A stretch of 64,000 nucleotides of DNA from Thermoplasmata archaeon (GCA_021844945.1 JAKBSJ010000001.1:62001-126000); one strand, 5' to 3'. Numbered from the stretch's first letter, positions 8,139 through 16,877 are shown. Notes: a model not told the origin generated them from the sequence alone. Numbers and translations are program-made.

Positions 8139-8210
8139 GGGCACGTAGATCAGCGGAAGATCGCTGCTTTCGCAAAGCAGAGGTCGGGGGTTCAAATCCC
8201 CCCGTGTCCA
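8139..8210 (+). tRNA. tRNA-Ala(CGC)
   Basis: Acceptor GGGCACG pairs with CGTGTCC and includes the G3-U70 wobble that identifies alanine tRNAs; the discriminator is A. The anticodon arm is CTGCT-TTCGCAA-AGCAG (anticodon CGC) and the T arm GGGGG-TTCAAAT-CCCCC. It has 72 nt and no intron. A TTAAAC element at about 8107 is a possible TATA box. Confidence 0.95.
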
Positions 8211-8736
8211 CTCCCGATCAGCGTCGAATACGCCCCGCCAACGGGACTCAAGAGCAAAGCACGGGCAAGCCTCAGCGGAAGGTACCGCCAATTCGGCGTT
8301 CGGTTCCAAGCGGTTCCAGGAGCGGTCCCATGACTATACACGGTTCGATGAGCTGGGGTTCGAGGTCACGTCGGCGGTAAGCCCCCCCGCGGGAGTGTAG
8401 GGTCACGAAGGGGCTGAGGGCGGCGGTTCTCGCGCGGCTGACACATGCCGCAGCCCTCCGCCTCCTGTGTTGCCGAATCCACGGGATCCCCTTCGAGCTC
8501 GGTCCGGTCCGCTCGGTGTCTTACGTGGGCACACACGTCGCCGTCGGTCGATGCATGGTTCCCGAGCGAAGGCACTCGTAGCACGGGGCTCCTTCCGAAC
8601 CGGTCAACGGTCCTCCGAATCCCTCCCCCGGCCTCGAGACTTCCCGGAATACCCCGATGCACTCCGGATCTCGGGATGAGCCCAAGCGGCCCTGAGCCTC
8701 GCAACTCCATGCCGGGGCTCAGGCGCTCTCGTTGTC
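8211..8736. other. Intergenic stretch without a recognisable gene
   Basis: About 525 bases lie between tRNA-Ala and the AbiEi promoter. Open frames on both strands are Pro/Ser/Arg-rich and overlap each other, as expected for shadows in GC-rich DNA. I see no tRNA, hairpin array or repeated element. The position beside a tRNA gene and before an accessory toxin-antitoxin module would suit an old integration boundary, but no attachment-site duplication is visible. Confidence 0.5.
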
Positions 8737-8748
8737 ACTTTATTATAC
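8736..8748 (+). promoter_or_regulatory. TATA box of the AbiEi-like gene
   Basis: TTTATTATACT is a strong AT-rich patch in GC-rich surroundings, about 25-30 bases before the ATG at 8767. The message would be leaderless or nearly so. Confidence 0.65.
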
Positions 8749-8766
8749 TCCCTGTAGATTACTTGT

Positions 8767-9567
8767 ATGGGAATCTGTGTGGAGCGAAGTAAAGTCGGTC
8801 GGCAGCAGCTCCTCCGGCTCGCCCGGGCCCAGGTCGTTACGACAAGAGAACTGGCCAATATCTTCGGAATCAGCCCACCCCATGCTGCCAAACTCGCCTT
8901 TGATCTCAAGAAGAAGGGTTTCCTTGCTCGGGTTAAGCGAGGAGTCTACGCCAGCGTCCCGCTCGACACAGACCCGAGAGGGTTCCATCCCGATCCCTTC
9001 CTCACCGCCCAAAAAGCGCTCGGAGAAGGCTACACCTTCAGCCACCAGAGCGCCCTGACCCTCCTCGGTGGCGAGCAGACGGTTCCGAGGACCGTGGATG
9101 TCAGTGCATCGGGGGTGCGTTCTCGCCGACGCAATCTGGGAAGCTTCGTCGCTCACATCCATTCCGTTCCCGTGGGGAGCCTGAAGTACGTCACCACTCG
9201 CGTACGCCGCGGTGGGGCCACACTAGAGGTCACCTCCCCCGAGCGGACCCTTGTGGACCTCGCTGCGCTCCCGAATCCGGTGCAGGACTACGAGGCGGCT
9301 CTTGAGGCGTTCCGCGCACTCCTTCCGAGGTCGGACCTGAAGAGGCTGCTAGCGGTCGCGCGTGCGACCGAGAACGCCGCCACCCTTGCGCGGGTCGGAC
9401 ACCTTCTCCAGGTCAGCGCTCGGTCCTCCTCCGAGCTGACCGACGTGCTCCGATCAATCCGGAGCTCGTTGGTCCACGCGGGACCCGTGTACTTCGCGAC
9501 GCGTCCCAGAGACCCTTCGAATCGCTTCGACCACGAGTTCAAGCTCGTCTACCCGGGAGGGCACTGA
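8767..9567 (+). CDS. AbiEi-like antitoxin / transcriptional repressor of an AbiE (type IV) toxin-antitoxin module
   Basis: The 266-residue protein starts with a winged helix-turn-helix (about residues 15-65: VVTTRELANIFGISPPHAAKLAFDLKKKG, given here only as a region) followed by the AbiEi core with FSHQSALTLLGG near 95 and the TSPERTLVDLAA motif near 155. In AbiE systems this protein binds the operon promoter and counteracts a nucleotidyltransferase toxin. The partner begins two bases after the stop, which is the normal order, but it is broken. The reading frame here is intact and a TATA box precedes it, so a conserved regulator without toxin is possible. Confidence 0.75.
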   Translation: MGICVERSKVGRQQLLRLARAQVVTTRELANIFGISPPHAAKLAFDLKKKGFLARVKRGVYASVPLDTDPRGFHPDPFLTAQKALGEGYTFSHQSALTLLGGEQTVPRTVDVSASGVRSRRRNLGSFVAHIHSVPVGSLKYVTTRVRRGGATLEVTSPERTLVDLAALPNPVQDYEAALEAFRALLPRSDLKRLLAVARATENAATLARVGHLLQVSARSSSELTDVLRSIRSSLVHAGPVYFATRPRDPSNRFDHEFKLVYPGGH

Positions 9568-9568
9568 G

Positions 9569-10524
9569 GTGGTCGACGTGGACCTAGCCGACCTGGCAGC
9601 GGCTCGCAGCCAGGGCTTCGAACAGGCGACCGCAGAGAAGGTGGTCCGTCTGCTGGGAATCCTGAGAGAGGTTCAGTCCCTCGGTTCGACCATGGACCGA
9701 TTCACTCTGAAGGGAGGGACCGCGCTCAACGTGTTTCACTTTCCCGAAGTCCCACGACTAAGCGTAGATCTCGATCTCATGGTCACGGGATGGCCGGCGG
9801 CTTCACCGGAGTCCGACGAGCGCCGCTAGCTTCTCAAGGACGTACGTAACTTGGTCAAGGGCCTCGACTACTCGCTCTCCGAACAGAACGAGCAGGCTGG
9901 AGTTGCAATCTCGTGCTCTTACCGCAATAGCCTGGGCTCGCCGGACAGGGTCAAGATCGACCTCGATCTTCTGAACCGGATGACGCTGCTCCCCCCCGTC
10001 GTACGAGCGGGGCCGGACCTCTTCGCCGCCGACGACATGAGCTTCCCCGTGGTGAGCGAGCCCGAACTTCTCGGTCAGAAGTTGACGGCGGTGGCGTACC
10101 GCGCCGCCCCGCGGGACCTCTTCGACATGGACATCATGCTCACGGCGGACTGACACCGAAATCCCCGGGCCAGGACGATGTATCTTGCCTACTCGTTCCT
10201 CCAGGACGAGGAGTGGTATCGGTTATCCTACCCAGTCCGGCTTGATGTGCGCTACAAGTCGGCCCAGCTCACAGACGTACTTCGTGGCGAGAACCTGGCC
10301 CCCACTCTGGAAAGAATTCGACATGGCGCAGAGCGCGCCTTGGAACGAGCGAACCCCCCTACACATCCGCAACTGACCAGGAGCAAGCCCTCCGTCGGGC
10401 GCTGCTTAGGGGAGACCTGAACGCGTTCGCGGACATCGGGGGACAACCCGATCGCGCGCGCAGGTCCGCCCTTGCGGAGCATCCTGGTCTCGCTTGGCGC
10501 CTCCGTCAGGCGAGAAGGCCCTAG
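9569..10524 (+). pseudogene. AbiEii-like nucleotidyltransferase toxin, inactivated
   Basis: The frame begins with GTG two bases after the antitoxin. It keeps the nucleotidyltransferase motifs (FTLKGGTALNVF, then RLSVDLDLMV with the metal-binding Asp pair). A TAG at 9827-9829 interrupts it; the same frame continues with DYSLSEQNEQAG and the family motif RDLFDMDIML. A TGA at 10151-10153 interrupts it again, and the frame resumes through YLAYSFLQDEEW. Near 10330-10380 the frame shifts, and a typical AbiEii tail (ALLRGDLNAFAD, EHPGLAWRLR) ends at TAG 10522-10524. Total length of about 318 codons equals that of an intact toxin. Decay rather than sequencing error is likely, since three lesions are present. 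Confidence 0.75.
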
Positions 10525-10755
10525 CTCGGTAGCGCTCGGGGTGAGGCGCTCTCCCCCGCGTCGCCCCGGTTCCAGCATGTGGGTCGCGAGCGCGCGATTG
10601 GCCCCGGCTCAAAACGACCTGCCCACCGTTCGCGCCGGGATCACGTACCCCCGTGTCCTCTCCCCACGGGCCGGCGATGCGGCCCGTACCATCGACCCTT
10701 GCAGGTATCCATCCGACCGCGACCTCTCAGACGTGGGCCTTACCCCGGCCGCGCT

Positions 10756-11487
10756 TCAGACGCCCGGCCGTACGGCGACAAAGATTCGCCGGGCCGGATA
10801 CGACGGGCTCTTTCGGGCTCGGGCGTGGAAACCAACGCGTTCGAGGCTCCGAAGGATATCGGTGGGTTCTACGAGCGCCATGCGATGCTCCTCTTCGAAG
10901 CTTCGGACCGGTCGCCCGGGTTCAGCGGCGAGGTAGTACATGCGCATCACGGACGTGGTCCCGACCCGAGACGATGTCGTTACCCGCGCGATCTTGGCGT
11001 CGTCGCCGTTGTAGGTGAGCAGGTGTACCGTGTTGGGCCGGAATTCTGGGGGAACTATCCATCCCTCGACGACCGCGACGCCGCCCGGGACCAGGTGACG
11101 GAAGAAGTTGGCGAAGGCGGCCTCCCGGTCCCGTGGGGTCAGGAGGTAGCCGATGGCACTAAACAGGCAGAACACCGCGTCGAAGGCTCGATGGAGTCGA
11201 ATCGTGCGCATGTCTCCACGGAAGAGGGACGCCGAGCGTTCCAGCCGTCCCCGCGCGATCCGGAGCATCGCCGGGCTGCGATCCACTCCGGCCCGCGCGA
11301 TCGAAGGGGGAAGCATCGCGAGATGGTGGCCCGTGCCGCATGCCATGTCGAGAACCGACCGGATCGGGCGGCCGCCCGCCGTGCGTGCGAACCGAAGGAT
11401 CTCCCGTGTCTACTTCGCGTAGTCCTTCGATGCGTACACGCGGTCGTAGTACCGTGCCAGTGCCGAGTACGGCCGTTCCCGGGCCAT
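10756..11487 (-). pseudogene. Class I SAM-dependent methyltransferase interrupted by one in-frame TAG
   Basis: Read from ATG 11487 the frame gives YSALARYYDRVYASKDYAK, then TAG at 11410-11412, then the same frame continues TREILRFARTAGG and motif I VLDMACGTGHH, an Asp-containing motif near AGVDRSP, FRGDMRTI, and a full C-terminal half to 10756. Apart from the one stop the gene is complete (about 243 codons), of the small-molecule methyltransferase type. A start at the internal ATG 11346 would fall inside the SAM-binding loop, so the downstream part is unlikely to work alone. It is either a young pseudogene or needs readthrough. It lies next to the decayed AbiEii gene. Confidence 0.7.
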
Positions 11488-11540
11488 CGCGTCGACATGC
11501 GCGCGGCGCGGAATATCCTTTGGAAGTCGGCGGATGGTCC

Positions 11541-12080
11541 TTACGAGGGAACGTAGATCAACGGGCAATAGTTCTCGGCGGTCGGTCGAAGGGCCTCTCG
11601 CAACCACCCGGGCATCGGAAGGTCGATCGCTCGGACGACGCGGCCCGGGTGCCTTTGCTCGAGGTAGTCCTGCCATCGATCGAGCGCTTCGACCACCCGG
11701 AAGTAGGCTCGCTCGGACGCCGCGGCTCGAGGATCGCTCTTCGGTAGGCCCATCGAGTAGAACAGCAGGAGGTCGATCGGGCTGAACGCGCTTTCCTCGC
11801 GGAGCACCGGGTACAAAAGTACCTCGCAGGGCTGGTCGGACGGACGGTTGACGTCCAAGGTCATGATCTCGAGCCGGTCAGGGTCGACGGAAATGGACTC
11901 GACGCCCGGTTTGCGAGACAGAAGGCCGCGGATCTCCGGAACGGTCGTCGCGGGCGTTCGCCAGCGCCACCGCCCCCGGACCTCGCCAACGAGATCTCGG
12001 TCGGAGTCCCAAACAGCGCGCAGGAGCTGGGGAACTGCTTCCGCCTCTCTCGGAAGCAGCAGATCGGCCGAGACCGCCAT
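11541..12080 (-). CDS. Uncharacterised protein
   Basis: The 179-residue frame from ATG 12080 has a balanced composition, with aromatic and acidic residues, unlike the Arg/Pro-rich shadows around it. The most distinctive segments are the early RAVWDSDRDLVGEVRGRW, SISVDPDRLEIMTLDVN in the middle and YFRVVEALDRWQDYLEQRHPG near the end. There is no signal peptide, membrane segment or catalytic motif that I recognise. The open frame extends to 12326, but the extra N terminus is Arg-rich and doubtful. It is followed on the same strand by the interrupted methyltransferase 53 bases downstream. I do not assign a function. Confidence 0.5.
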   Translation of the reverse strand: MAVSADLLLPREAEAVPQLLRAVWDSDRDLVGEVRGRWRWRTPATTVPEIRGLLSRKPGVESISVDPDRLEIMTLDVNRPSDQPCEVLLYPVLREESAFSPIDLLLFYSMGLPKSDPRAAASERAYFRVVEALDRWQDYLEQRHPGRVVRAIDLPMPGWLREALRPTAENYCPLIYVPS

Positions 12081-12177
12081 TGCTGCCGAGTCCACTCCGC
12101 AGTCCCTCTCATAAAGACGTTGTTCGAGTCGGCCGGGGGACCCATCACCGGCATCGCGTCTTCGGACCACGGTAGCT

Positions 12178-12687
12178 ATGGACCCCGAACGTCGAAGGCT
12201 TGAACCCTCGAGGCTCCGAGAGCTCGTGGGAGCCACGGGGAAGGCCATGTCTCGCTCGGTGCGCACCGCGCGATGGATCGCATGGATCTCCATCGCTCTC
12301 TTGATCGCCACGGCGGCCCTGGTCACCCTGGGGAGCTCTTCGGATACGATCCAGTGCCCTGCCTTTCCGTCCTGCCTCGCAAACCCCGGCAGCCTCGTGG
12401 GACTCGTTCACACCAGCTCCGCGGGAGTCCTGGTGGTACTGGTGCTCGCCTTGACGGTCCTGAGCTTGATGGCCTCGGCACGAGCGTACCGGATCACTCT
12501 CCCATCGATCGGAGCCTTCATCGCCCTGATCGTTACCGCCACCTTCGGCTCGCTGTTCGCGACCGGGACACTGCCGACGTCCCTGGCGCCGCTCCAGTAC
12601 CTGTGGCTCGGAATCACCCTCGTCCTGCTCGTGGTCGTGGCCGCGCGGTTGCGGCACCTCCCTAGTGAGCCGGTACGGGGGGTGTGA
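12178..12687 (+). CDS. Four-helix membrane protein, distantly like half of a heme A synthase
   Basis: The 169-residue protein has a basic N terminus and four membrane helices at about residues 33-53, 75-98, 104-124 and 134-155. Between helices 1 and 2 is a loop with two cysteines (CPAFPSC), and helix 2 starts with GLVHTSSAG. A Cys-pair loop followed by a histidine at a helix start recalls one half of heme A synthase (CtaA/Cox15), but it is too short for the full enzyme. The resemblance is weak. Start could also be the ATG at 12247. moaA follows 51 bases downstream. Confidence 0.6.
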   Translation: MDPERRRLEPSRLRELVGATGKAMSRSVRTARWIAWISIALLIATAALVTLGSSSDTIQCPAFPSCLANPGSLVGLVHTSSAGVLVVLVLALTVLSLMASARAYRITLPSIGAFIALIVTATFGSLFATGTLPTSLAPLQYLWLGITLVLLVVVAARLRHLPSEPVRGV

Positions 12688-12738
12688 GCTTTCCGGGCGC
12701 GAATCTATGGTTATAGCCCGGCGGGCCTTCGTCCGAGC

Positions 12739-13713
12739 GTGCTGAGCGATGCCTTCGGTCGTGAGGTCACCGACGTCCGCTTCAGCGTCACGAAGCGGTG
12801 CAACTTTGGATGCGTGTACTGCCACGACGAGGGATTGGGCCCCACCGGACGGCCCCGGGACCCGCACGACGAAGAGATGTCTCCCCTCGAAGTCGAGCGG
12901 ATCGTCCGGGTGGCAAGGGAGTTCGGGATCCGGTCCGTGAAGTTCACCGGGGGGGAACCGCTGATCCGCGGCGATCTCGAAGAAATCGTCGACCGGACGG
13001 TACGCCAGATCCCCGACGTCTCTTTGACGACGAACGGCTCGATGCTCGCCGCGCGCGCCGAGGGCCTCCGCGACGCGGGGGTCAAACGCGTGAACGTATC
13101 GGTAGATTCGATTCGACCGGCGGAGTTCCGCTCTATACGACAGGGTTCTCTCGCCCCGGTGCTGAAGGGTGTACGCGAAGCCCTCCGAGTCGGTCTCAAG
13201 CCCGTGAAGCTCAACATGGTCGTATTCCGATCGACGGTCGACCGGTTGGGCGAGATGATCGACTACGTCGCCGCCTCGGCGGGCCTCAAGCTCCAGCTCA
13301 TCCAGTTCATGCCGGAGCTCGTCCAACACCGGGAGTGGATGGTCGACATCGACTCGGTGCGTTCGTGGCTCGAAACCCACTCCGAGCGGGTGGTGGTGCG
13401 GGAGATGCACCACCGGCGTATCTACCTCTTCCGAGGCGCGGAAGTCGAGCTGGTGGACCCGGTCGGGAACGCCGAGTTCTGCGCGAACTGCCATCGGATT
13501 CGGGTGACGCATCGGGGAGAGCTCAAGGGATGCCTGAACCGGAGCGACGACCTGATCCCAACCCGGGGGCTCGACGACGCGGGTCTGCGAGACGCGTTCC
13601 GGACCGTAGTCGCGCGGCGGGTCCCGTTCTACGGAGGGTACCGACCAGCGGACGGGGGGTTCCGGACGGCCGACGTGCAACGCACGGTCCCATCCGTACC
13701 GTGTAAGAATTAG
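12739..13713 (+). CDS. moaA: GTP 3',8-cyclase MoaA (molybdenum cofactor biosynthesis)
   Basis: MoaA is a radical SAM enzyme that converts GTP to the cyclic intermediate of molybdopterin. The 324-residue protein carries the SAM-cluster motif CNFGCVYC near residue 22, the glycine-rich KFTGGEPLIRGDL, and the C-terminal second-cluster motif CANC followed 13 residues later by C (RVTHRGELKGC), as in archaeal MoaA. It starts at GTG 12739, which gives the normal N terminus VLSDAFGREVTDVRFSVT. A TTATAG stretch (about 12711-12716) lies 25 bases before the start and may be its TATA box. Confidence 0.93.
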   Translation: MLSDAFGREVTDVRFSVTKRCNFGCVYCHDEGLGPTGRPRDPHDEEMSPLEVERIVRVAREFGIRSVKFTGGEPLIRGDLEEIVDRTVRQIPDVSLTTNGSMLAARAEGLRDAGVKRVNVSVDSIRPAEFRSIRQGSLAPVLKGVREALRVGLKPVKLNMVVFRSTVDRLGEMIDYVAASAGLKLQLIQFMPELVQHREWMVDIDSVRSWLETHSERVVVREMHHRRIYLFRGAEVELVDPVGNAEFCANCHRIRVTHRGELKGCLNRSDDLIPTRGLDDAGLRDAFRTVVARRVPFYGGYRPADGGFRTADVQRTVPSVPCKN

Positions 13714-13725
13714 AGCAGGGCTGAA

Positions 13726-15486
13726 CTACCAGCCGAGCTCTTCTCCCCGGTTTTGCTCGTCGAGCCAGCGTTGGAGGGGCCGGAAGTATTCGAGGAGGCC
13801 CGCGGCGCTCATGGCGCGCTCGCCCGTGAGCGTCTCCAGGGCGTCCCGCCAGTCCCGGGATGATCCCATCGCGAGCATCGCGCCGAGCCTCTCCCCGGCG
13901 CGTCGATCTCCGTAGATCGACACGCGATGGAGCGGGCCTGCGGCCCCGATCGTGCGAGCGAGGGCACGATGGAACTGGAACTGGAGGATGTGCGCGAGGA
14001 AGTAGCGCATGTACGGGACGCTGGCCGGAACATGGAACTTGGCGCCCGGATCGAACTCCGTTTCATCGCGGGGAGTCGGTGGTCGGACGCCCTGGTATCG
14101 CTCGCGCATCTCCCACCACGTTCGGTTGTACTCTTCCGGCGAGATCTCGCCCGAGAACACTCGCCAGCGCCACTGGTCGACCACCAACCCGAACGGAAGG
14201 AACGCGATCTTCTCGAGCGCGGTGGCCAGGAGGAGCCCGAGGTCGTTTTCGACCGGCGGCACCTCTGCGAGGAGTCCGACCCGGACCAAGTACTCCGGGG
14301 TCACGGAGAGTCCGATGGTATCGCCGATCGCTTCGTGGAATCCATCGTGAGCGCTGTCTCGGAAGAGGAACGGCTGACCGGCGTACGCACGCTGGTAGTA
14401 GTTGTGACCGAGCTCGTGGTGCAGTGTCCGGAAGTCTTCGGCAGTGATCTCGATGCACATCTTGATCCGCAGGTCCGCAACGTAGTCGAGGTCCCAGGCG
14501 GAGGCGTGGCAAACGACCTCCCGACCCGGAGGGCGCACGAACATGGACCGCTCCCAGAAGGAAGCGGGCAGGGGATCGAGCCCCATGGAAACGAAGAATC
14601 GCTCGGCGAATCGAACCATATCGACCGGCTCGGTCCCGCGCCTACGGAGGATCTCGGTGAGATCGTAGGCAGGAGTGGACCCGGGTGGGGCCACATCCGC
14701 CGCGAGAGCCTCCCACGACTGAGCCCACATGTTCCCGAGGAGGTGGATCGGGATGGGTCCGTGGTCCGGCACGATCGACGCACCGTAGCGCTCCCTCAGG
14801 CGCCGCCGGACATACGCGTGCAGCGACCGGTAAAGAGGCTCCACCTCCGACCAGAGTCGCTCCACCTCGCGGGCCAACGTATCCTCAGGCATGTCGTATC
14901 TCGATCTCCACAACGCGCCGGTGTCGGCGAACCCGAGCTCGCGCGCGCCGGAGTTGGCAAGTCGGACGTACTCGGTGAAGTCCGAGCGCATCGATCTTCC
15001 GACCGCATGCCAGCCCGTCCATACATCCTCCAGGACGTCGGGGCGCCGGTTCTCCGAGAGGATCCGGGACAGAGCTTGGAGGTCGACCGGGGTCGAAGTT
15101 CCCTTGGGCGCATACGTCCCCTTCGCGTAGATCCCTTGCATCCGGGCCACGAGGGTGGCGAGGCGCTCGGGTCCCCCCGCTGCGGACGGCGCCACGAGCG
15201 GAAGCGAAACTCGGAGAAGGTTAGCCTTGCGAGCCCGGATCGCATCCGACGGCGGCGGAGTTGCCGTGATCTCCTTGGCGAGCGCAACCGTCCGTTCGAT
15301 GAGACGAGCGTTCGCCCGCGAGCTCAGAGCTTCGGTGTCCCTCGTGAGGTAGGTGTTGTAGACCCAGTCGGCCTGCTGTGCCTCGATCGAGAGCGCGAGC
15401 AGTTCCTGTTCGGCCTCGTCGATCCGAGCGTCGGAGCGCGAGTCCTTCGCCGGCACGGTGGGCGCGATTCGGCCGCCCCATATCAA
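13726..15486 (-). CDS. M2-family peptidyl-dipeptidase (angiotensin-converting enzyme-like)
   Basis: This 586-residue zinc peptidase contains HHELGHNYY (HExxH) with the third ligand in FHEAIGD downstream, spaced as in family M2. The nearby segment FLFRDSAHDGFHEAIGD is the M2 hallmark and differs from the M3/M32 pattern. The N-terminal half is helical and contains WVYNTYLT, also typical of M2. It lacks a signal peptide, so a cytosolic role in peptide turnover is likely. M2 enzymes are best known from animals and some bacteria; an archaeal copy suggests transfer. The gene converges on moaA with 12 bases between them. Confidence 0.85.
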   Translation of the reverse strand: MIWGGRIAPTVPAKDSRSDARIDEAEQELLALSIEAQQADWVYNTYLTRDTEALSSRANARLIERTVALAKEITATPPPSDAIRARKANLLRVSLPLVAPSAAGGPERLATLVARMQGIYAKGTYAPKGTSTPVDLQALSRILSENRRPDVLEDVWTGWHAVGRSMRSDFTEYVRLANSGARELGFADTGALWRSRYDMPEDTLAREVERLWSEVEPLYRSLHAYVRRRLRERYGASIVPDHGPIPIHLLGNMWAQSWEALAADVAPPGSTPAYDLTEILRRRGTEPVDMVRFAERFFVSMGLDPLPASFWERSMFVRPPGREVVCHASAWDLDYVADLRIKMCIEITAEDFRTLHHELGHNYYQRAYAGQPFLFRDSAHDGFHEAIGDTIGLSVTPEYLVRVGLLAEVPPVENDLGLLLATALEKIAFLPFGLVVDQWRWRVFSGEISPEEYNRTWWEMRERYQGVRPPTPRDETEFDPGAKFHVPASVPYMRYFLAHILQFQFHRALARTIGAAGPLHRVSIYGDRRAGERLGAMLAMGSSRDWRDALETLTGERAMSAAGLLEYFRPLQRWLDEQNRGEELGW

Positions 15487-15528
15487 GGGGCGCCCGGATC
15501 CGGACCTCTACCCCGGAAGTGGAGACCG

Positions 15529-15541
15529 AGCTTTAAGTAGG
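15529..15541. promoter_or_regulatory. TATA-like element between divergent genes
   Basis: AGCTTTAAGTAGG lies between the M2 peptidase start (15486, minus) and the small frame at 15587 (plus). TTTAAG reads as TATA-like on both strands and is about 45 bases from each start. Confidence 0.45.
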
Positions 15542-15586
15542 AACAGAATTGATACATCCCCGAGGCGAGAGAAACCGGGCAACGCG

Positions 15587-15808
15587 ATGTCCGATGGAAC
15601 GGTGAGCCGGGCGCTGATGGGTCCTGTTTCCTCGACGGCCCGCGGCTTCCCCTCGTCGGCCGTTCCGGAACCTCCCTTCACCGGTCCGCGCCCCCACCAT
15701 CGTTTGACGTTGGAAGCGGCCGCGGCGTACGCGACCCATGTCGACGCCGCGCGAGTTCGCGCCGCGGTCGAGGGACGGACCTTCGTCTATACCGTGCGTT
15801 GGGTTTAG
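15587..15808 (+). CDS. Small hypothetical protein
   Basis: The 73-residue frame starts at ATG 15587, 50 bases after a TATA-like element. Its N-terminal half is Ser/Pro-rich and its C-terminal half (LEAAAAYATHVDAARVRAA, then GRTFVYTVRWV) looks like one helix followed by a strand. Its stop codon shares the tetranucleotide TTAG with the converging RNase HI gene, an arrangement repeated elsewhere in this window between real genes. That modestly supports it. No homologue comes to mind. Confidence 0.4.
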   Translation: MSDGTVSRALMGPVSSTARGFPSSAVPEPPFTGPRPHHRLTLEAAAAYATHVDAARVRAAVEGRTFVYTVRWV

Positions 15809-16326
15809 TGTCTTGGGCCCGAGGGTCGGGTGTCTCCCCCACGGCGAAGCGTACTTCGTTCGGCCTCGATCGCGAGCTTGCTCAGCTCGTCAGCCCGCCG
15901 GTTCTCTTCCCGGGGGACCCACTCGAAGCGTACGATCGGGAACTCGCGTACCAGTTGCGCGAGACGCTCGTGATAGGCCCTCAGATGCTCGGATTTTACC
16001 TCGTACTCGCCGGACATCTGACGGATGATGAGTTGACTGTCGCCGCGAAGGACGACCCGGCCTCGATACCCATCGGCGAGCAATCGTTCGAGCGCGCAGA
16101 TCGCTGCTGAGTATTCCGCCACGTTGTTCGTAGCATGGGGTACGCCGGGTCGGACCGCAAGTCCCATGCCCTCTACGTGCCCGTCCGCACCATCGATTGT
16201 GTAGCCATACGATGCGATTCCTCCGCCGCGCGGAGGCTGGCAGGCGCCGTCGAAGTGCACGACCACCTCCTCCTGCTCGGTGGGGAGCGATGCAACGCCT
16301 CGGGGAATCGACCGGTCCTCGACCAT
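15805..16326 (-). CDS. Ribonuclease HI, archaeal type
   Basis: The enzyme cleaves RNA in RNA-DNA hybrids. All four catalytic acidic residues are visible in family context: VVHFDGAC (Asp), NNVAEYSA (Glu), LRGDSQLI (Asp) and RRADELSK (Asp). The glycine loop PPRGGGIASYGY follows the first strand. At 173 residues it is slightly longer than the archaeal minimum of about 150, with a 20-residue polar N-terminal lead and a short Arg-rich tail. No hybrid-binding domain is present. The start at ATG 16326 is the first in frame. Confidence 0.9.
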   Translation of the reverse strand: MVEDRSIPRGVASLPTEQEEVVVHFDGACQPPRGGGIASYGYTIDGADGHVEGMGLAVRPGVPHATNNVAEYSAAICALERLLADGYRGRVVLRGDSQLIIRQMSGEYEVKSEHLRAYHERLAQLVREFPIVRFEWVPREENRRADELSKLAIEAERSTLRRGGDTRPSGPRH

Positions 16327-16877
16327 GCTCCGCGTTCATCCCTGTCGGGCATAAGAGACCGCGGCGGGTCCCCGGTTCTCGGAGGCTTCGCATCTACGCA
16401 TCGTCGAGTACGTTCCGGCGGTCACAGTGTCCCAAGTTCGTCCCGCCGGAGTATGATCGTCGAACTCGGGTTCGAGGTCGTGGGACTCTTGTCATCCGCC
16501 GGGGGCGCGACCCTCCGGCTTATGCGGCCCTCCCGACAGGGTCGCGTCTATTCGCGGTCTCGGTTCTCTTCACTTTGGACGAGCAAGGGCACTCTACCAG
16601 CGGCGCTAGCGTTCGTGCTCGGCCTGGGAACTCTCGCGATCGGATCCAGGCTCCGCACCGGCGCTTCTCCGCCCATCGGCGGGTCTTCTTCGCCCGCCTT
16701 CCGAGCGAGGCAGGACCCGGCGGGCGTCACCTCCTGGGCTGGACCTCACTGCGGGATCGAACTCGGGCACAGTGACCAGCGTGGGGGTCATCGAGGGGGC
16801 GGTGGACATGGCGGCGCTCGCGCACTACGTTTTCGCGCGCGACGACTTCATCTAGCCTCGTGTCCCGTAGGGGACTG
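16327..16877. other. Intergenic stretch with mixed, possibly decayed coding signal
   Basis: No complete gene can be supported over these 550 bases. Fragments that look protein-like occur in different plus-strand frames: YASSSTFRRSQCPKFVPPEY near 16395-16450, MIVELGFEVVGLLSS near 16452, AALAFVLGLGTLAIGS near 16600, and [20 protein letters not shown] ending at TAG 16853-16855. Frame changes between them would be needed to join them. This could be a pseudogene of one small protein, or chance. Confidence 0.35.

Noticed and set aside
8366-8792. Overlapping open frames on both strands before the AbiEi gene
   Set aside because: Composition is Arg/Pro/Ser-rich, frames mirror each other, and one runs through the TATA box; typical shadows in GC-rich DNA.
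9827-9829. TAG as a sense (pyrrolysine) codon in the AbiEii-like gene
   Set aside because: The same gene also has TGA and a frameshift, and TAG ends many intact genes here; simple decay explains it better.
10579-11556. Long plus-strand open frame opposite the methyltransferase
   Set aside because: Translation is Arg/Gly/His-rich with no motif; the minus strand has clear methyltransferase motifs.
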